A stretch of DNA of 64,000 bases from Vibrio sp. NTOU-M3 (GTDB taxonomy: Bacteria; Pseudomonadota; Gammaproteobacteria; Enterobacterales; Vibrionaceae), in assembly GCF_040869035.1 (NCBI RefSeq), contig NZ_CP162100.1, positions 2,480,001-2,544,000 of the forward strand, given 5' to 3'. Positions 18,573 through 29,103 of this stretch are shown in pieces. Both the position numbers and the translations under genes were made by a program. The notes below the pieces were generated by a model. That model made no database searches. It was not told the origin of the DNA and saw nothing but the letters and a program-made list of their open reading frames with translations. Each line of letters begins with the position of its first letter. Within the stretch, counting starts at the first letter, position 1.

Positions 18573-19115
18573 ATGAAAACCGTAGTAACAACCATCCTTG
18601 CAACCACGTTACTTTCCGCAACACCAGTGCTCGCAAATAACATAGAAGGCCACCGTGTTGGTCTCGGATTCCTGACTTCTAACATTGAAGAGGTTCCGTT
18701 CGATTACGACTATTCCACCAAGGGATTTAAGTTGGAATATGGCTACGATATCAACCGAATTTTTGGTCTGAACCTCTCTTACGCGAAAGGCAGCGGCAGC
18801 TACGCAAGCCCTGTAGATACCGATACGTCTTCTTTCAAAATCGATACTGATATCGGCTACACCTTTATCTTCAACAATTTCAACATTAAACCCTATGGAG
18901 CACTAGGCTGGACCAAATTCAGTGAAGACATCAGCGTGTTGGGACATGATGTCTATGACTGGAACGATTCAAGTCTCTTTCTTGGTGCTGGTGCCCGAGC
19001 TCAGTTTGGTGACCATTTTTATACCGACTTCAGAATGGATTTCATGAATATGAAAGATGCTGGTGATGACGTATTTATCGATCAGTTCTCTCTAACCGTT
19101 GGCTACAAATTTTAG
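18573..19115 (+). CDS. Small outer-membrane beta-barrel protein
   Basis: 180 residues. A signal peptide at about 1-21 ends in TPVLA-N, followed by alternating polar/hydrophobic strands (FKLEYGYDI, GLNLSYAKGSG, IKPYGALGWTKF, FLGAGARAQFG) and a terminal SLTVGYKF with a C-terminal Phe, the BAM recognition signature. It looks like the OmpX/Ail-like eight-stranded family. The substrate or partner is unknown. The leader of about 175 bases is AT-rich. It is followed 41 bases later by a second small barrel gene, so the two are probably co-transcribed. Confidence 0.82.
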   Translation: MKTVVTTILATTLLSATPVLANNIEGHRVGLGFLTSNIEEVPFDYDYSTKGFKLEYGYDINRIFGLNLSYAKGSGSYASPVDTDTSSFKIDTDIGYTFIFNNFNIKPYGALGWTKFSEDISVLGHDVYDWNDSSLFLGAGARAQFGDHFYTDFRMDFMNMKDAGDDVFIDQFSLTVGYKF

Positions 19116-19156
19116 GCTCTCTCTCGCCAAGGATGGCCCTACTCGTTGGGTTAATT

Positions 19157-19651
19157 ATGAAAAAATTCACATTACTTCTAGCCATTCTGATTGGCTCTAA
19201 TGCATCAGCAACCACACTTCACTTTTCACCCGAAATCAGGATCGGCCCTTATATTGGTTCAGGGATCTCTGGTGGTGGCGCGCAGCTTGGGCTTACGGAT
19301 GTTTGGGGTATGGATGCGGTATATCTCAGCTATAGCCATACCTCATCTGAGTTTTTGAATATTGATAAAGACAGGATCAAAACATACCGCGTTGGCGTTC
19401 AGCATAACATTCCATCATTCCCAGCAGTTGGCTTTCAAGTCGAACTGGGAGGACTTAAGTATGAGGGAGAAAGAGATTGGTGGGCTGGTCAAGAGAGTAT
19501 TTCAAGCACAGGAGTAAGTTCAACGGTTTCTGCCGTCTACAACTTCAATGATCACTTAGGTGTACGAATGGGAATGGACATCAACTACATACCTGATATG
19601 GCTTCAGAAATCTCTTCCATGTTCAGTACTGGCGTAATTCTACGTTTCTAG
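19157..19651 (+). CDS. Second small outer-membrane beta-barrel-like protein
   Basis: 164 residues. I chose the ATG at 19157 because MKKFTLLLAILIGSNASA is a clear signal peptide; an upstream in-frame ATG at 19133 would bury it. The mature part has Gly-rich and amphipathic strands and ends STGVILRF with a C-terminal Phe, as in outer-membrane barrels. It shares little sequence with the preceding barrel gene (18573-19115). I cannot assign a specific function. The Shine-Dalgarno sequence is weak, which suggests translation coupled to the preceding gene. Confidence 0.75.
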   Translation: MKKFTLLLAILIGSNASATTLHFSPEIRIGPYIGSGISGGGAQLGLTDVWGMDAVYLSYSHTSSEFLNIDKDRIKTYRVGVQHNIPSFPAVGFQVELGGLKYEGERDWWAGQESISSTGVSSTVSAVYNFNDHLGVRMGMDINYIPDMASEISSMFSTGVILRF

Positions 19652-19663
19652 CATCAACATCCT

Positions 19664-19684
19664 GAGAGCTGGATAACAGCTCTC
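19664..19684 (+). terminator. Hairpin after the outer-membrane protein pair
   Basis: GAGAGCT and AGCTCTC form a perfect 7-bp stem with a 7-base loop 12 bases after the stop. The following T-tract is poor (ATTCATTCT), so termination may be weak. Confidence 0.5.
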
Positions 19685-19693
19685 ATTCATTCT

Positions 19694-19798
19694 ATGAAAA
19701 AGCATCCACTCTATCGCCGCTATCGACGAACTCAAATCGCAATAGTGCTCAGTGCTTGTACCGCACTATGGGGAATCATTTCTCTGTTCAGCCATTAA
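19694..19798 (+). CDS. Possible 34-residue single-pass membrane peptide
   Basis: An ATG-to-TAA frame encodes a basic N-terminus, [14 protein letters not shown], followed by one hydrophobic segment ([18 protein letters not shown]) and SH. The positive-inside charge pattern is what a real single-pass peptide would show. Its stop overlaps the stop of phoU on the other strand through a shared TTAA. There is no good Shine-Dalgarno sequence, so translation is uncertain. Not assigned to a family. Confidence 0.4.
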   Translation: MKKHPLYRRYRRTQIAIVLSACTALWGIISLFSH

Positions 19799-20493
19799 CG
19801 CAATGCGTCATCAATACTTTGTTCACCCAGATGACGCACATCTTTGCCCTTAACAAAGTAAATAATGTATTCACAGATGTTTTGACAACGGTCACCTACC
19901 CGCTCAATCGCTCGGGCAGACCACATAATCTGAAGGATATGGGGAATATTCTTCGGGTCTTCCATCATGTAAGTCATTAATTGGCGAACCACCGCTTCAT
20001 ATTCGGCATCCAGCTTATCATCGAGCTTATAAACTTCAGCTGCGGCATCAACATCCATACGGGCATAAGCATCGAGAACTTGGTGCAACATCGCAATCGC
20101 TTGTCGGCATAAAGGTTCGAGGGAAACATGGAACTGTTTTTCTTTGGACGATGGGCTTTCAATCGCTACATACGCGATCTTCGTCGCTACATCACCGATA
20201 CGCTCTAAATCGGTGATGGTTTTTATTATTGCCATAATCAGACGCAGATCTTTCGCAGTGGGCTGGCGTTTAGCAATAATGCGGGTGCAGGCTTCATCAA
20301 TTGAGACTTCCATGGCGTTCACTTTATGATCGTCACGCACCACTTTTCTTGCCAGTTCGATGTCCTCTTTATGCAGCGCTTGCATAGCAAAAGAGAGTTG
20401 CTGCTCTACCAACCCTCCCATAGTAAGCACATGCGTTCGGATGGACTCCAGCTCCACATTAAACTGACCCGATATATGACGACCAAAATTCAT
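19795..20493 (-). CDS. phoU: Phosphate signalling regulator PhoU
   Basis: 232 residues. PhoU links the PstSCAB transporter to PhoR and keeps the Pho regulon off when phosphate is plentiful. Two similar three-helix halves are visible, with the metal-binding-type motifs [15 protein letters not shown] and [13 protein letters not shown]. The reading frame extends upstream to 20556, but that part lies within an ERIC-like repeat; the family start is [16 protein letters not shown] at 20493. A GGGAG lies about 13 bases upstream. It follows pstB with an ERIC-like repeat between them. Confidence 0.94.
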   Translation of the reverse strand: MNFGRHISGQFNVELESIRTHVLTMGGLVEQQLSFAMQALHKEDIELARKVVRDDHKVNAMEVSIDEACTRIIAKRQPTAKDLRLIMAIIKTITDLERIGDVATKIAYVAIESPSSKEKQFHVSLEPLCRQAIAMLHQVLDAYARMDVDAAAEVYKLDDKLDAEYEAVVRQLMTYMMEDPKNIPHILQIMWSARAIERVGDRCQNICEYIIYFVKGKDVRHLGEQSIDDALR

Positions 20494-20529
20494 AGTTAAC
20501 GTTAATCTCCCAATTGACGAATAAAATTT

Positions 20530-20653
20530 TATTCTAAATAGTTGGAGTTGTAGCAAGGAAACAAGGATTTCCCCCCTATGAGCATAGCTCGTCTATGTGA
20601 TTAGAGTGAAACTCCACCGTCGACGCCGATACAACTTCAAATATGACGAATAA
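20530..20653. repeat. ERIC-like intergenic repeat between pstB and phoU
   Basis: About 124 bases, similar along its length to the copy at 41722-41849. Shared blocks are CTAAATAGTTGG, CCCTATGAGCATAG, CTATGTGATTAG and CAAATAT. The centre is a long imperfect palindrome, as in ERIC sequences known from enterobacteria and vibrios. It lies in the pstB-phoU spacer and so is probably transcribed. Assignment to ERIC is from memory of the consensus. Confidence 0.75.
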
Positions 20654-20654
20654 A

Positions 20655-21473
20655 TTAGCCATACCGACCTGTAATGTAGTCTTCAGTTTGCTTTTTCAAT
20701 GGCGAAGTGAAAATAGAATCGGTATCTGAGTACTCGATCAACTTACCCATATGAATAAACGCCGTGTGATCGCTCACTCGGGCAGCTTGCTGCATGTTAT
20801 GCGTCACAATCACAACCGTGTATTTGGTTTTGAGATCGTTGATCAGCTCTTCAATGGTCAGGGTGGAAATAGGATCGAGCGCTGAAGTGGGCTCGTCCAA
20901 TAATAAAACTTCAGGTTCAATTGCAACCGCACGAGCGATCACTAAGCGTTGCTGCTGACCACCAGATAAACCAAATGCATTTTCATGTAACCGATCTTTG
21001 ACCTCATCCCATAACGCCGCCGCGCGCAGAGAACGCTCTACTGCATCATCGAGCACTCGACTGTTTTTAATGCCTTGTAACCGTAAGCCGTAGACCACAT
21101 TTTCATAGATCGATTTCGGAAACGGATTCGGACGCTGGAACACCATCCCAACACGACGACGCAACGTCGCCACATCTACATCAGAATGATAGACGTTTTT
21201 ACCATGCAGTTTAACTTTACCCTCTACCTTGCACCCTTCTACTAAATCGTTCATACGGTTAATACAACGTAGCAAAGTCGACTTACCACAACCCGAAGGG
21301 CCGATGAATGCGGTAACCTGCCCTTTCGGAAGACGCATAGAAATGTCGTGTAATGCTTGGGTATTTTGATAAAACAGATTGAGCTCTTCGATCGCGATTG
21401 CCGTCTGCTCATCAGATAAGTTGTTGACGTCCAGAGGAGGTTGATATCCAAGTGCTTGATTGACTGAAAACAT
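20655..21473 (-). CDS. pstB: Phosphate ABC transporter ATP-binding protein PstB
   Basis: 272 residues. PstB powers phosphate import through PstCA. Walker [10 protein letters not shown] is at 58-66, the ABC signature LSGGQQQRL near 169, and Walker [14 protein letters not shown] near 190. The N-terminal 25 residues before the ABC core are a little longer than in E. coli. It begins two bases after the pstA stop, so it is translated from the same transcript. Confidence 0.96.
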   Translation of the reverse strand: MFSVNQALGYQPPLDVNNLSDEQTAIAIEELNLFYQNTQALHDISMRLPKGQVTAFIGPSGCGKSTLLRCINRMNDLVEGCKVEGKVKLHGKNVYHSDVDVATLRRRVGMVFQRPNPFPKSIYENVVYGLRLQGIKNSRVLDDAVERSLRAAALWDEVKDRLHENAFGLSGGQQQRLVIARAVAIEPEVLLLDEPTSALDPISTLTIEELINDLKTKYTVVIVTHNMQQAARVSDHTAFIHMGKLIEYSDTDSIFTSPLKKQTEDYITGRYG

Positions 21474-21475
21474 AA

Positions 21476-23128
21476 TTAATCTTGTCCTAAGGTACGATAT
21501 TTTTCCCGTAAATTATTACGAATGCTGATGGCAGTTAAGTTCAAACCCACAATCACCGTAACCAGTAGAAATGCCGTCGCATAAACCAGTGGCCTTGCAC
21601 TTTCTATGTTAGCGGTTTGAAAGCCTACGTCATAGATATGAAAACCTAAATGCATGAACTTACGTTCGAGATGAATAAATGGGAACTCACTATCAACCGG
21701 TAAACTGGATGCAAGCTTCACCGCCCCCACCAGCATTAGTGGAGCAACCTCACCAGCGGCGCGCGCCACCGCTAAAATCAACCCAGTGATCATCGCTGGG
21801 CTTGCCATTGGCAACACGATACGCCACAAGGTTTCCGATTGCGTGGCACCTAATGCCAGAGAGCCGTGACGAACCGAGCTTGGGATCCGGCTTAAACCTT
21901 CTTCGGTGGCCACAATCACAACTGGCAACGTCAATACGGCTAAGGTCAAAGCAGACCACAACAAACCTGGCGTTCCAAACGTCGGAGCAGGTAGTCGCTC
22001 CGAATAAAATAGCGCATCAATAGAGCCGCCTAAGGTGTAGACAAAAAAGCCCAAGCCAAACACCCCATAAACAATGGAAGGTACCCCAGCGAGGTTGATG
22101 ACTGCCACACGTATTAGCCGAGTAAAGGCATTGTTCTTCGCGTATTCATGCAGATAAATCGCCGCAACCACTCCCAAAGGCATGACAATGATCGACATGA
22201 TCAGAACCAACAAAACTGTGCCAAACATGGCCGGAAAAACGCCACCTTCAGAATTGGACTCTCGCGGATCTTCAGAGAGGAATTTCCATACCTGCTTACC
22301 CCAGTGCATGACTTTTTGCACAAAACTCATCTGGTTTGGGTACCAAATATCTAGAATTTGGCTCAGCGGTATTGTCACCTGCTGTCCAAACATGTCTTCC
22401 ACGATCAAACTTTGATTCTGCAACTGGGCTCGAAGCGCATCAAGTTTAGATTCCGCTGCCGACAGCTTTTGGCTTAGCGCTGAGTAACGACTGTCATAAG
22501 ATTGGTTAAACTCATCATTAATGGTCTCGTTCAATTCGCGTTTACGTTTTTCCAAACGCAGCCGTTCCAACGCCGTACTAATGTGACGAATATCTTGATG
22601 AATTAATCGATCGATTTCTTTGCGGACAACATTGGCAAAACTGATTTCAGCGGCAAGCTCGGTATCAAATTGCTCAGCCAGTTGACCATCCGCTTTTTGA
22701 TAACCGATAGGACGACCAAAAAAGTCGCCATCACGGCTCCGTTCAACCACCGCCCAACCTTTCGGCTCCCTTGGTCTAAATACATTGATTTCAAGGATAG
22801 AAATAAAATCCGCAGGGTAAAGATCGCGGTTTGCCACTTTAATGCTAAGGCGATTCACCAAGCCTTTTTCAATGACATCTTCCGGCAATTCCACAGCCAT
22901 TTCACGCAAGTGGCTGATTGGGATGTATTCTTGGGCATAGAGTTGACCAATAAACTTATCGCCTTCATGAGTTTCCCACTGATACAGCGGCGCTGGCCAA
23001 AAGTAAGATAAGCCCTTCCAGCCAATTAAAAGCAGCAGCCCTAGCACTGACAATAAACTGATACTGACCGCGCCACCGGTTAACCAAATCCATGGCGCAC
23101 CTGATTGAATCCATTTAAACACGATCAC
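21476..23128 (-). CDS. pstA: Phosphate ABC transporter permease PstA (long form)
   Basis: 550 residues against about 296 in E. coli. An N-terminal membrane helix (about 14-38) is followed by roughly 240 residues of extra soluble, partly coiled-coil sequence (about 45-285, including [20 protein letters not shown]). The permease core follows, with the EAA loop [19 protein letters not shown] at about 425-445. The extra domain probably faces the periplasm. The pairing with an equally enlarged PstC suggests the two added regions meet. Long PstA is known from marine gammaproteobacteria. The 26-base spacing to pstC indicates one operon. Confidence 0.94.
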   Translation of the reverse strand: MIVFKWIQSGAPWIWLTGGAVSISLLSVLGLLLLIGWKGLSYFWPAPLYQWETHEGDKFIGQLYAQEYIPISHLREMAVELPEDVIEKGLVNRLSIKVANRDLYPADFISILEINVFRPREPKGWAVVERSRDGDFFGRPIGYQKADGQLAEQFDTELAAEISFANVVRKEIDRLIHQDIRHISTALERLRLEKRKRELNETINDEFNQSYDSRYSALSQKLSAAESKLDALRAQLQNQSLIVEDMFGQQVTIPLSQILDIWYPNQMSFVQKVMHWGKQVWKFLSEDPRESNSEGGVFPAMFGTVLLVLIMSIIVMPLGVVAAIYLHEYAKNNAFTRLIRVAVINLAGVPSIVYGVFGLGFFVYTLGGSIDALFYSERLPAPTFGTPGLLWSALTLAVLTLPVVIVATEEGLSRIPSSVRHGSLALGATQSETLWRIVLPMASPAMITGLILAVARAAGEVAPLMLVGAVKLASSLPVDSEFPFIHLERKFMHLGFHIYDVGFQTANIESARPLVYATAFLLVTVIVGLNLTAISIRNNLREKYRTLGQD

Positions 23129-23154
23129 TTACTCCAACGAGAGAACCTAAAAAA

Positions 23155-25344
23155 CTACAATGCACGATATCTCTCTCTTAATCGTTGTCTTACCCACTCC
23201 GCCAACGAGTTCACCGCAAAAGTAAACATAAGCAATAACAGCGCAGCTAAAAATAGAATGCGGTAATGGGAACTGCCGACTTCAGATTCTGGCATTTCAA
23301 CCGCAATAGTTGCCGATAACGTGCGCATCCCTTCCAGAATATTCCAGTCCATGATTGGCGTATTTCCCGTTGCCATCAACACAATCATCGTTTCTCCAAC
23401 CGCACGCCCTAGCCCCATCATGATGGCTGAGAAAATACCGGGGCTGGCTGTCAATAAAACCACATAAATGAGCGTTTGCCACGGCGTTGCACCCAGTGCT
23501 AAGGAACCATCAGAAAGGTGTTTAGGTACCGAAAAAATAGCGTCTTCTGCGATGGTAAAAATGGTAGGGATCACCGCAAACCCCATAGCGAAGCCAACCA
23601 CTAATGCATTGCGCTGATCGAAATCGATCCCTTGCTCGGCCAAAAAGACGCGCACATCACCATCAAACAACCAAGCTTCAATGTTACCGCTGTGGCCAAT
23701 CACCAAATACACCGTCAGCGCTAACAGCGGCATCAATATCGCAGCATGCCAACCATTGGGAATTCGCTCTAACCATGTTCGAGGTAATTTATGCCATAAC
23801 GCTCCAATCACAATGGTGGAGAGTGGAAGCAGCAGCATCAACGACACCACCGCCGCAAGGTGGCTTTCCACAATTGGCGCAAACCACAACCCTGCCAGAA
23901 AGCCAATAATTACTGTCGGCAACGCTTCCATTAACTCAATCGATGGCTTCACGATCCTGCGCATTTTAGGCGTCATGAAGTAAGCGGTATATATCGCACC
24001 TAACACAGCAATAGGAATGGCAAATAACATGGCAAACATTGCCGCTTTTAATGTGCCAAAGGCTATCGGTAGTAGACTGAATTTTGCTTCAAACTCATCA
24101 CTGGCAGAAGTGGTTTGCCAAACGTAAGCAGGCTCAGGGTAGCTCTCGTACCACACTTTTTGCCACAGAGAAGACAAAGACACTTCAGGGAATGGGTTAT
24201 CTATTTGCGCTACATTCAAGATGCCATTCGACAGACTAATCAAAAATTGCTCATTAGCCGACATTGCCGCCATCTCAGGTGCTTTTTTATATACCCGCTT
24301 AAACATCACCAGCTTTTCACTGGTGGTGTAATGGCTCTGCACCGTGCCATTAATGTAGAAACTGTAGAAACCTTTGCGATAGGTATCTGGTAATAAAAAC
24401 TGTAACTCTGACGCGAGCTTAAATTCTCGGATATGCCTTAAATGACGAGCGCCCTGATCAAGCACGTCAAACCATTGTGACACTAATCCATCACGGTGTG
24501 TGACCAACAGCGAATGTGCGCCAGAAAGCAAACTGACGTTCGTCACAGCATGCTTTTGATTCCCCAGACTCAAATCGACGATTTCGCGGATCAGATATTT
24601 GCCTTGCAAGCGAACCGCAATGATCAGCTCCGAAGCCCGGCGGAGATAGAGCGTCTTGCCATCTGGCGTCAGGAGCATCTGCTCGATCTTTTGCCGTGGA
24701 TGAAACTCAAATTGCTGGACTGATCCCACTTCAGTTTGCCAGCGAATTAAAACGCTTTGATCGTCATAGCGCCCTGCCAACGTCCAGTATTCATCTCGCA
24801 ATGCAATCGCAAACTCTTCTAATGCTTTGCCCGATTTTTGCAGATCTGGCATAGGCTGTTGTGCAAAAAGAACTTGCGGCGCAAAACGTCGTCCTTGCTC
24901 ATTCACAACACTGGTGAGTTTAGGTTTGAATAGCTCAATATTGCCGCTTGGATCAGCAACCCCTAGCCAACCTTGTGATGGCATTGTTGCAGCATAGAGT
25001 AGAGGTTCAACACTTAGCGGAACAGATAAGGTAGGAGTGGTTGCTAATTGCTTTAAGGGCCAAAAATCAACATTGCCGTCACGACTAACCACATAAGCGT
25101 GTTCACCATAGTCGTCTACGCCAATATTAACCGCAGATTTGGTGTGAATGGATTGCTTGGCAAAGTCCGCATTGATATGAGCATCGGAAAACAGCGGCAG
25201 CACCATCATGGCTAAATAAACAAAAATAAGTACAAGTGCAGCTAACACACCGACGCCACCAAAAGAAACCGCAAAACGAATCACTCGATCTTTAAATAGT
25301 CGTTTACGATCTTTCTCTCTCAATGAAAATTCGGCTTTAGCCAT
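23155..25344 (-). CDS. pstC: Phosphate ABC transporter permease PstC (long form)
   Basis: 729 residues against about 319 in E. coli. An N-terminal membrane helix (about 27-52) leads into about 380 residues of soluble sequence with repeated beta-rich stretches (for example YVVSRDGNVDFWPL and GVADPSGNIELFKP), which look like a WD/beta-propeller-style periplasmic domain. The permease core follows from about 425, with the EAA loop LALGATPWQTLIYVVLL near 613-630 and GRAVGETMIVLMATGNTP. It is first in pstC-pstA-pstB-phoU, and a Pho box plus a TAATAT -10 lie upstream. Confidence 0.94.
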   Translation of the reverse strand: MAKAEFSLREKDRKRLFKDRVIRFAVSFGGVGVLAALVLIFVYLAMMVLPLFSDAHINADFAKQSIHTKSAVNIGVDDYGEHAYVVSRDGNVDFWPLKQLATTPTLSVPLSVEPLLYAATMPSQGWLGVADPSGNIELFKPKLTSVVNEQGRRFAPQVLFAQQPMPDLQKSGKALEEFAIALRDEYWTLAGRYDDQSVLIRWQTEVGSVQQFEFHPRQKIEQMLLTPDGKTLYLRRASELIIAVRLQGKYLIREIVDLSLGNQKHAVTNVSLLSGAHSLLVTHRDGLVSQWFDVLDQGARHLRHIREFKLASELQFLLPDTYRKGFYSFYINGTVQSHYTTSEKLVMFKRVYKKAPEMAAMSANEQFLISLSNGILNVAQIDNPFPEVSLSSLWQKVWYESYPEPAYVWQTTSASDEFEAKFSLLPIAFGTLKAAMFAMLFAIPIAVLGAIYTAYFMTPKMRRIVKPSIELMEALPTVIIGFLAGLWFAPIVESHLAAVVSLMLLLPLSTIVIGALWHKLPRTWLERIPNGWHAAILMPLLALTVYLVIGHSGNIEAWLFDGDVRVFLAEQGIDFDQRNALVVGFAMGFAVIPTIFTIAEDAIFSVPKHLSDGSLALGATPWQTLIYVVLLTASPGIFSAIMMGLGRAVGETMIVLMATGNTPIMDWNILEGMRTLSATIAVEMPESEVGSSHYRILFLAALLLLMFTFAVNSLAEWVRQRLRERYRAL

Positions 25345-25374
25345 GGATTACTCTACCTATTAATGCCCGACGCT

Positions 25375-25408
25375 ATATTATGTCACTTAGGTGACAATTA
25401 TATTACAG
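25375..25408 (-). promoter_or_regulatory. Pho box and -10 of the pstCAB-phoU operon
   Basis: On the minus strand CTGTAATATAATTGTCAC (25391-25408) matches the PhoB consensus CTGTCAT-N4-CTGTCAY with two mismatches. A TAATAT hexamer (25375-25380) starts 10 bases further on, the usual PhoB-dependent -10 distance. Confidence 0.82.
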
Positions 25409-25527
25409 TTCACAGTAAACAACTGAAAATAGTGCAATAAAATCGCCATATAACCACTGAATATGCTAACGCTACGACATAATTAATGTCACTATAGAAA
25501 AACGCCATTGTCTCTCGAGGGATCGCC

Positions 25528-27621
25528 ATGAATGCAGAAAAACTCTACATCGAAAAAGAGCTAAGCTGGCTTTCATTTAATGAACGCGTGCTGCAAGAAG
25601 CCGCCGACAAAAGTGTCCCTCTGATAGAAAGAGTTCGATTTTTAGGTATTTTTTCCAATAACTTAGACGAGTTTTACAAAGTTCGTTTCGCCGACGTAAA
25701 GCGCCGGATCTTGATCAGTCAAGAACGGGGAGAAAGTGACAGTTCCAAGCATCTGTTAAGCAGAATGCAAAGCAAAGCCCTAAAACTCAATGAACGATTT
25801 GACGCCTTGTACGCAGAATTAATCCGAGAGATGGCTCGCCAGCGTATCTTTTTGGTCAATGAACATCAGCTCAGTAGTAACCAAGAAAAGTGGTTAAAAA
25901 AGTATTTTCGCAGCCAAGTCCTACCCCATATCACACCACTATTGATGAGTGATGACATTGATGTGCTGCAATTTCTGAAAGATGAGTATGCTTATATAGC
26001 GGTGTCTCTTCGACAACAAGAACACTATCAATACGCACTACTCGAAATCCCAACGGATCATTTGCCCCGTTTTGTGATGATGCCAGAGCAGAAAGGTACG
26101 CAACGAAAAACCATCATCCTGCTGGACAATATTATTCGCTATTGTCTCGACGATATTTTCCGTGGTTTCTTTGAGTATGATGAGCTCAAAGGCTATGCGA
26201 TGAAAATGACACGTGATGCAGAATATGACTTACGCCATGAGGTCGAATTCAACTTAATTGAGCAGATGTCGGAAGGTTTAAGCCAGCGACTGACCGCTAT
26301 GCCAGTTCGCTTTGTTTATGAACGTGATATGCCATCACAAATGCTCGATTTTCTATGTCAGAAACTTAAGATATCCAGCTACGACAGCCTGATCCCTGGC
26401 GGACGCTATCACAACTTCAAAGACTTTATCGCCTTTCCCAATGTTGGTCACAAACACTTAGAAAATAAGCCGCTATCTCCGATGGAAAGTGCCGATTTTA
26501 CCGGATTTAACAATAACTTCGATGCCATTAAGCAGCGCGATATTTTGCTCTACTACCCCTATCATACCTTTGAGCATGTGGCTGAATTGGTTCGTCAGGC
26601 ATCCTTTGATCCTAAAGTTCTGGGGATCAAGATGAACGTGTATCGCGTCGCCAAAGACTCGCGTTTAATGAACTCACTGATTGACGCCGTGCACAATGGA
26701 AAAAGTGTCACTGTCGTGGTTGAGCTTCAAGCACGCTTTGATGAACAAGCCAACATCGAATGGGCTAAGTTGCTGACAGAGGCTGGCGTTCAAGTCATGT
26801 TTGGCACACCGGGTTTAAAAATTCACTCCAAGTTGCTACTGATCAGCCGCAAAGAAAATGAGCAGATCACACATTACGCCCATATTGGTACTGGAAACTT
26901 CCATGAACAAACCGCGCGGGTTTATACCGATTTTGCCTTACTCACCGCCGACCCAGCACTGACTCACGAAGTTCGCAATGTGTTTGCCTATATTGAGAAC
27001 CCTTATTTGCCAGTGAAATTTAAGCACCTGATTGTCTCGCCGCGTAATTCGCGTAAGCAGCTCTATCGCTTGATCGACAAAGAAATCGAACATGCCCAAG
27101 CAGGCAAAAAGGCCATCATTACCCTTAAGGTGAATAATTTGGTCGATAAAGGCTTGATCAATAAGCTTTACGACGCGAACAGCGCTGGCGTCAAAATCCG
27201 AATGATCATTCGCGGAATGTGCTCACTGATCCCGGGAATTCAGGGTGTTAGCGAGAATATTCAAGTCATCAGTATTGTTGACCGCTTTTTAGAGCATCCG
27301 AGAGTCTTGATCACCCATAATAACGGAGATGAGAAAGTCTATATCTCCTCGGCTGACTGGATGACTCGTAATATTGATCACCGTATTGAAGTGGCTACAC
27401 CAATCAACGCTCCTAGGTTAAAGCAACGGATCATTGATATCATTGAGCTCCATTTTACCGATACCGTCAAAGCCCGCTGGATTGATAAAGAGATGAGCAA
27501 TACGTATGTACCGCGAGGTAATCGCAAAAAGGTACGCTCACAAACTGCCATTTACGACTATCTTAAACAGGTAGAAAAGCAAGCTAGAAAAGCCTATGAA
27601 CAAGCCAAAACCCACTCGTGA
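25528..27621 (+). CDS. ppk1: Polyphosphate kinase 1
   Basis: 697 residues. Ppk1 polymerises the gamma-phosphate of ATP into polyphosphate at the membrane. The N-terminus [20 protein letters not shown] is diagnostic, and the PLD-like catalytic domains contain [10 protein letters not shown] (H433, the phosphohistidine position by homology) and [19 protein letters not shown]. Length matches E. coli (688). The 3' end overlaps ppx by 26 bases, which indicates coupled translation. It is divergent from pstC across a 183-base region containing the pstC Pho box. Confidence 0.96.
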   Translation: MNAEKLYIEKELSWLSFNERVLQEAADKSVPLIERVRFLGIFSNNLDEFYKVRFADVKRRILISQERGESDSSKHLLSRMQSKALKLNERFDALYAELIREMARQRIFLVNEHQLSSNQEKWLKKYFRSQVLPHITPLLMSDDIDVLQFLKDEYAYIAVSLRQQEHYQYALLEIPTDHLPRFVMMPEQKGTQRKTIILLDNIIRYCLDDIFRGFFEYDELKGYAMKMTRDAEYDLRHEVEFNLIEQMSEGLSQRLTAMPVRFVYERDMPSQMLDFLCQKLKISSYDSLIPGGRYHNFKDFIAFPNVGHKHLENKPLSPMESADFTGFNNNFDAIKQRDILLYYPYHTFEHVAELVRQASFDPKVLGIKMNVYRVAKDSRLMNSLIDAVHNGKSVTVVVELQARFDEQANIEWAKLLTEAGVQVMFGTPGLKIHSKLLLISRKENEQITHYAHIGTGNFHEQTARVYTDFALLTADPALTHEVRNVFAYIENPYLPVKFKHLIVSPRNSRKQLYRLIDKEIEHAQAGKKAIITLKVNNLVDKGLINKLYDANSAGVKIRMIIRGMCSLIPGIQGVSENIQVISIVDRFLEHPRVLITHNNGDEKVYISSADWMTRNIDHRIEVATPINAPRLKQRIIDIIELHFTDTVKARWIDKEMSNTYVPRGNRKKVRSQTAIYDYLKQVEKQARKAYEQAKTHS

Positions 27622-29095
27622 TATCGCCGCCATAGATTTAGGCTCGAATAGCTTTCACATGGTAGTCGCTAAAGTCGTGGATAAACACCTACAACTCGTC
27701 AGTCGGCATAAACAGCGAGTGCGCTTGGCCTCCGGATTGGATAGCCAGAAAAATCTCGACCACGCGGCGATTGAGCGTGGCGTTGAGTGCTTGAGCATGT
27801 TTGCCGAGCGGCTAAGAGGCTTTGACCGCGACAACGTGCGCATTGCCGCCACTCACACACTTCGCCAAGCAAACAACGCCCATATATTTCTACAGCGCGC
27901 CAGAGAGGTATTGCCTTTCCCGATCGAAATTATCCCCGGCACCGAGGAAGCAAGGCTAATTTTCCTTGGCGTGGCCCATACCCAACCAGAATCCAATTCC
28001 AAATTGGTCATTGATATCGGTGGCGGCAGTACCGAGCTCATTATTGGTCAAGGATTCAATGCCAACTTAGTGCACAGTAAACCGATGGGCTGCGTCAGTT
28101 TTACTCACCGTTTCTTTGCTGATGGAAAACCATCGTTTGAAAACCTCAATCACGCCATGATTGCGGCAGAGCAAAAACTGGAATCCATCGCCTATCGCTA
28201 CCAAAAACAAGGGTGGGATATTGCATTTGGTGCTTCCGGTACCATTAAAGCGATTCGGGAGGTGCTCACTGGCCTTGGATTTGAAGATGGCTTGATCACG
28301 TCAGATAGGCTCACTCTGCTACGTCAAGAAATACAGCAGTGGCCACATATTGATGAGATAAAATTAACCGGATTGAGTGCCGAGCGAAAACCCGTATTTG
28401 CAGCCGGCGTTGCTATTCTAAGTGCTATTTTCCATTCTTTGAGCATTAAAGAATTACACTTTTCTGAAGGCGCATTACGAGAAGGGGTACTCTATGAAAT
28501 GGAGGCAGGTTTTAAGCGTTCCGATATTCGAATGCGAACCACTGAAAGTCTGGCTCAAAAACATTTAGTTGATGTCGACCATGCGACAAAAATCAAAACG
28601 CAAGCCCGTGAGTTCTTGCTGCAAACCCACCAAACTTTGGGCATAAGCCAAAACAGCCAACTGTTTGATCTACTTGAGTGGAGCGCACTGCTTCATGAAG
28701 TAGGTTTAAGCATTAGCTTGCAAGCGTTCCATCGCCATTCGGCTTACATTCTTCGCCACACCAACATGCCCGGATTTAACCGTGAACAACAACGTGTACT
28801 ATCCACATTAGTGCGTTTTCAACGTAAAGCACTCAAGCTGCATGAAATGGACACGTTCTCGTTATTCGAGAAACAACAGATCATCAGCTTGATCCGAATT
28901 CTCAGGTTAAGTATTTTGCTCCATGGACAGAGAACTAAAGAAGCTCTCCCTCAGATAACTCTGCAGATTGATGACGAAAAGTGGACATTAACCAGTCAGG
29001 ATTCGCAGTGGCTCAGCGACAATAAATTGCTGTATGCGGATCTAAAAACTGAACGCGAATATTGGAAGAGCGTGGGTTGGGTATTGGCATTTTAA
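27596..29095 (+). CDS. ppx: Exopolyphosphatase
   Basis: 499 residues of the Ppx/GppA family (actin-like ATPase fold). Ppx removes terminal phosphates from polyphosphate. Motifs: [17 protein letters not shown] (phosphate-1), [14 protein letters not shown] (phosphate-2), and a C-terminal HD-like domain (about 310-480). The start overlaps the end of ppk1 in another frame. It converges with pstS, with 8 bases between the stops. Ppx rather than GppA is inferred from the ppk1 operon and the length. Confidence 0.95.
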   Translation: MNKPKPTRDIAAIDLGSNSFHMVVAKVVDKHLQLVSRHKQRVRLASGLDSQKNLDHAAIERGVECLSMFAERLRGFDRDNVRIAATHTLRQANNAHIFLQRAREVLPFPIEIIPGTEEARLIFLGVAHTQPESNSKLVIDIGGGSTELIIGQGFNANLVHSKPMGCVSFTHRFFADGKPSFENLNHAMIAAEQKLESIAYRYQKQGWDIAFGASGTIKAIREVLTGLGFEDGLITSDRLTLLRQEIQQWPHIDEIKLTGLSAERKPVFAAGVAILSAIFHSLSIKELHFSEGALREGVLYEMEAGFKRSDIRMRTTESLAQKHLVDVDHATKIKTQAREFLLQTHQTLGISQNSQLFDLLEWSALLHEVGLSISLQAFHRHSAYILRHTNMPGFNREQQRVLSTLVRFQRKALKLHEMDTFSLFEKQQIISLIRILRLSILLHGQRTKEALPQITLQIDDEKWTLTSQDSQWLSDNKLLYADLKTEREYWKSVGWVLAF

Positions 29096-29103
29096 AGTGG
29101 CGA

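Noticed and set aside
20494..20556. PhoU N-terminal extension
   Set aside because: It is read from the ERIC-like repeat and is absent from the PhoU family.
25476..25490. GACATAATTAATGTC as a Pho box for ppk1
   Set aside because: It is an inverted repeat, while Pho boxes are direct repeats with 4-base spacing; the register does not fit.
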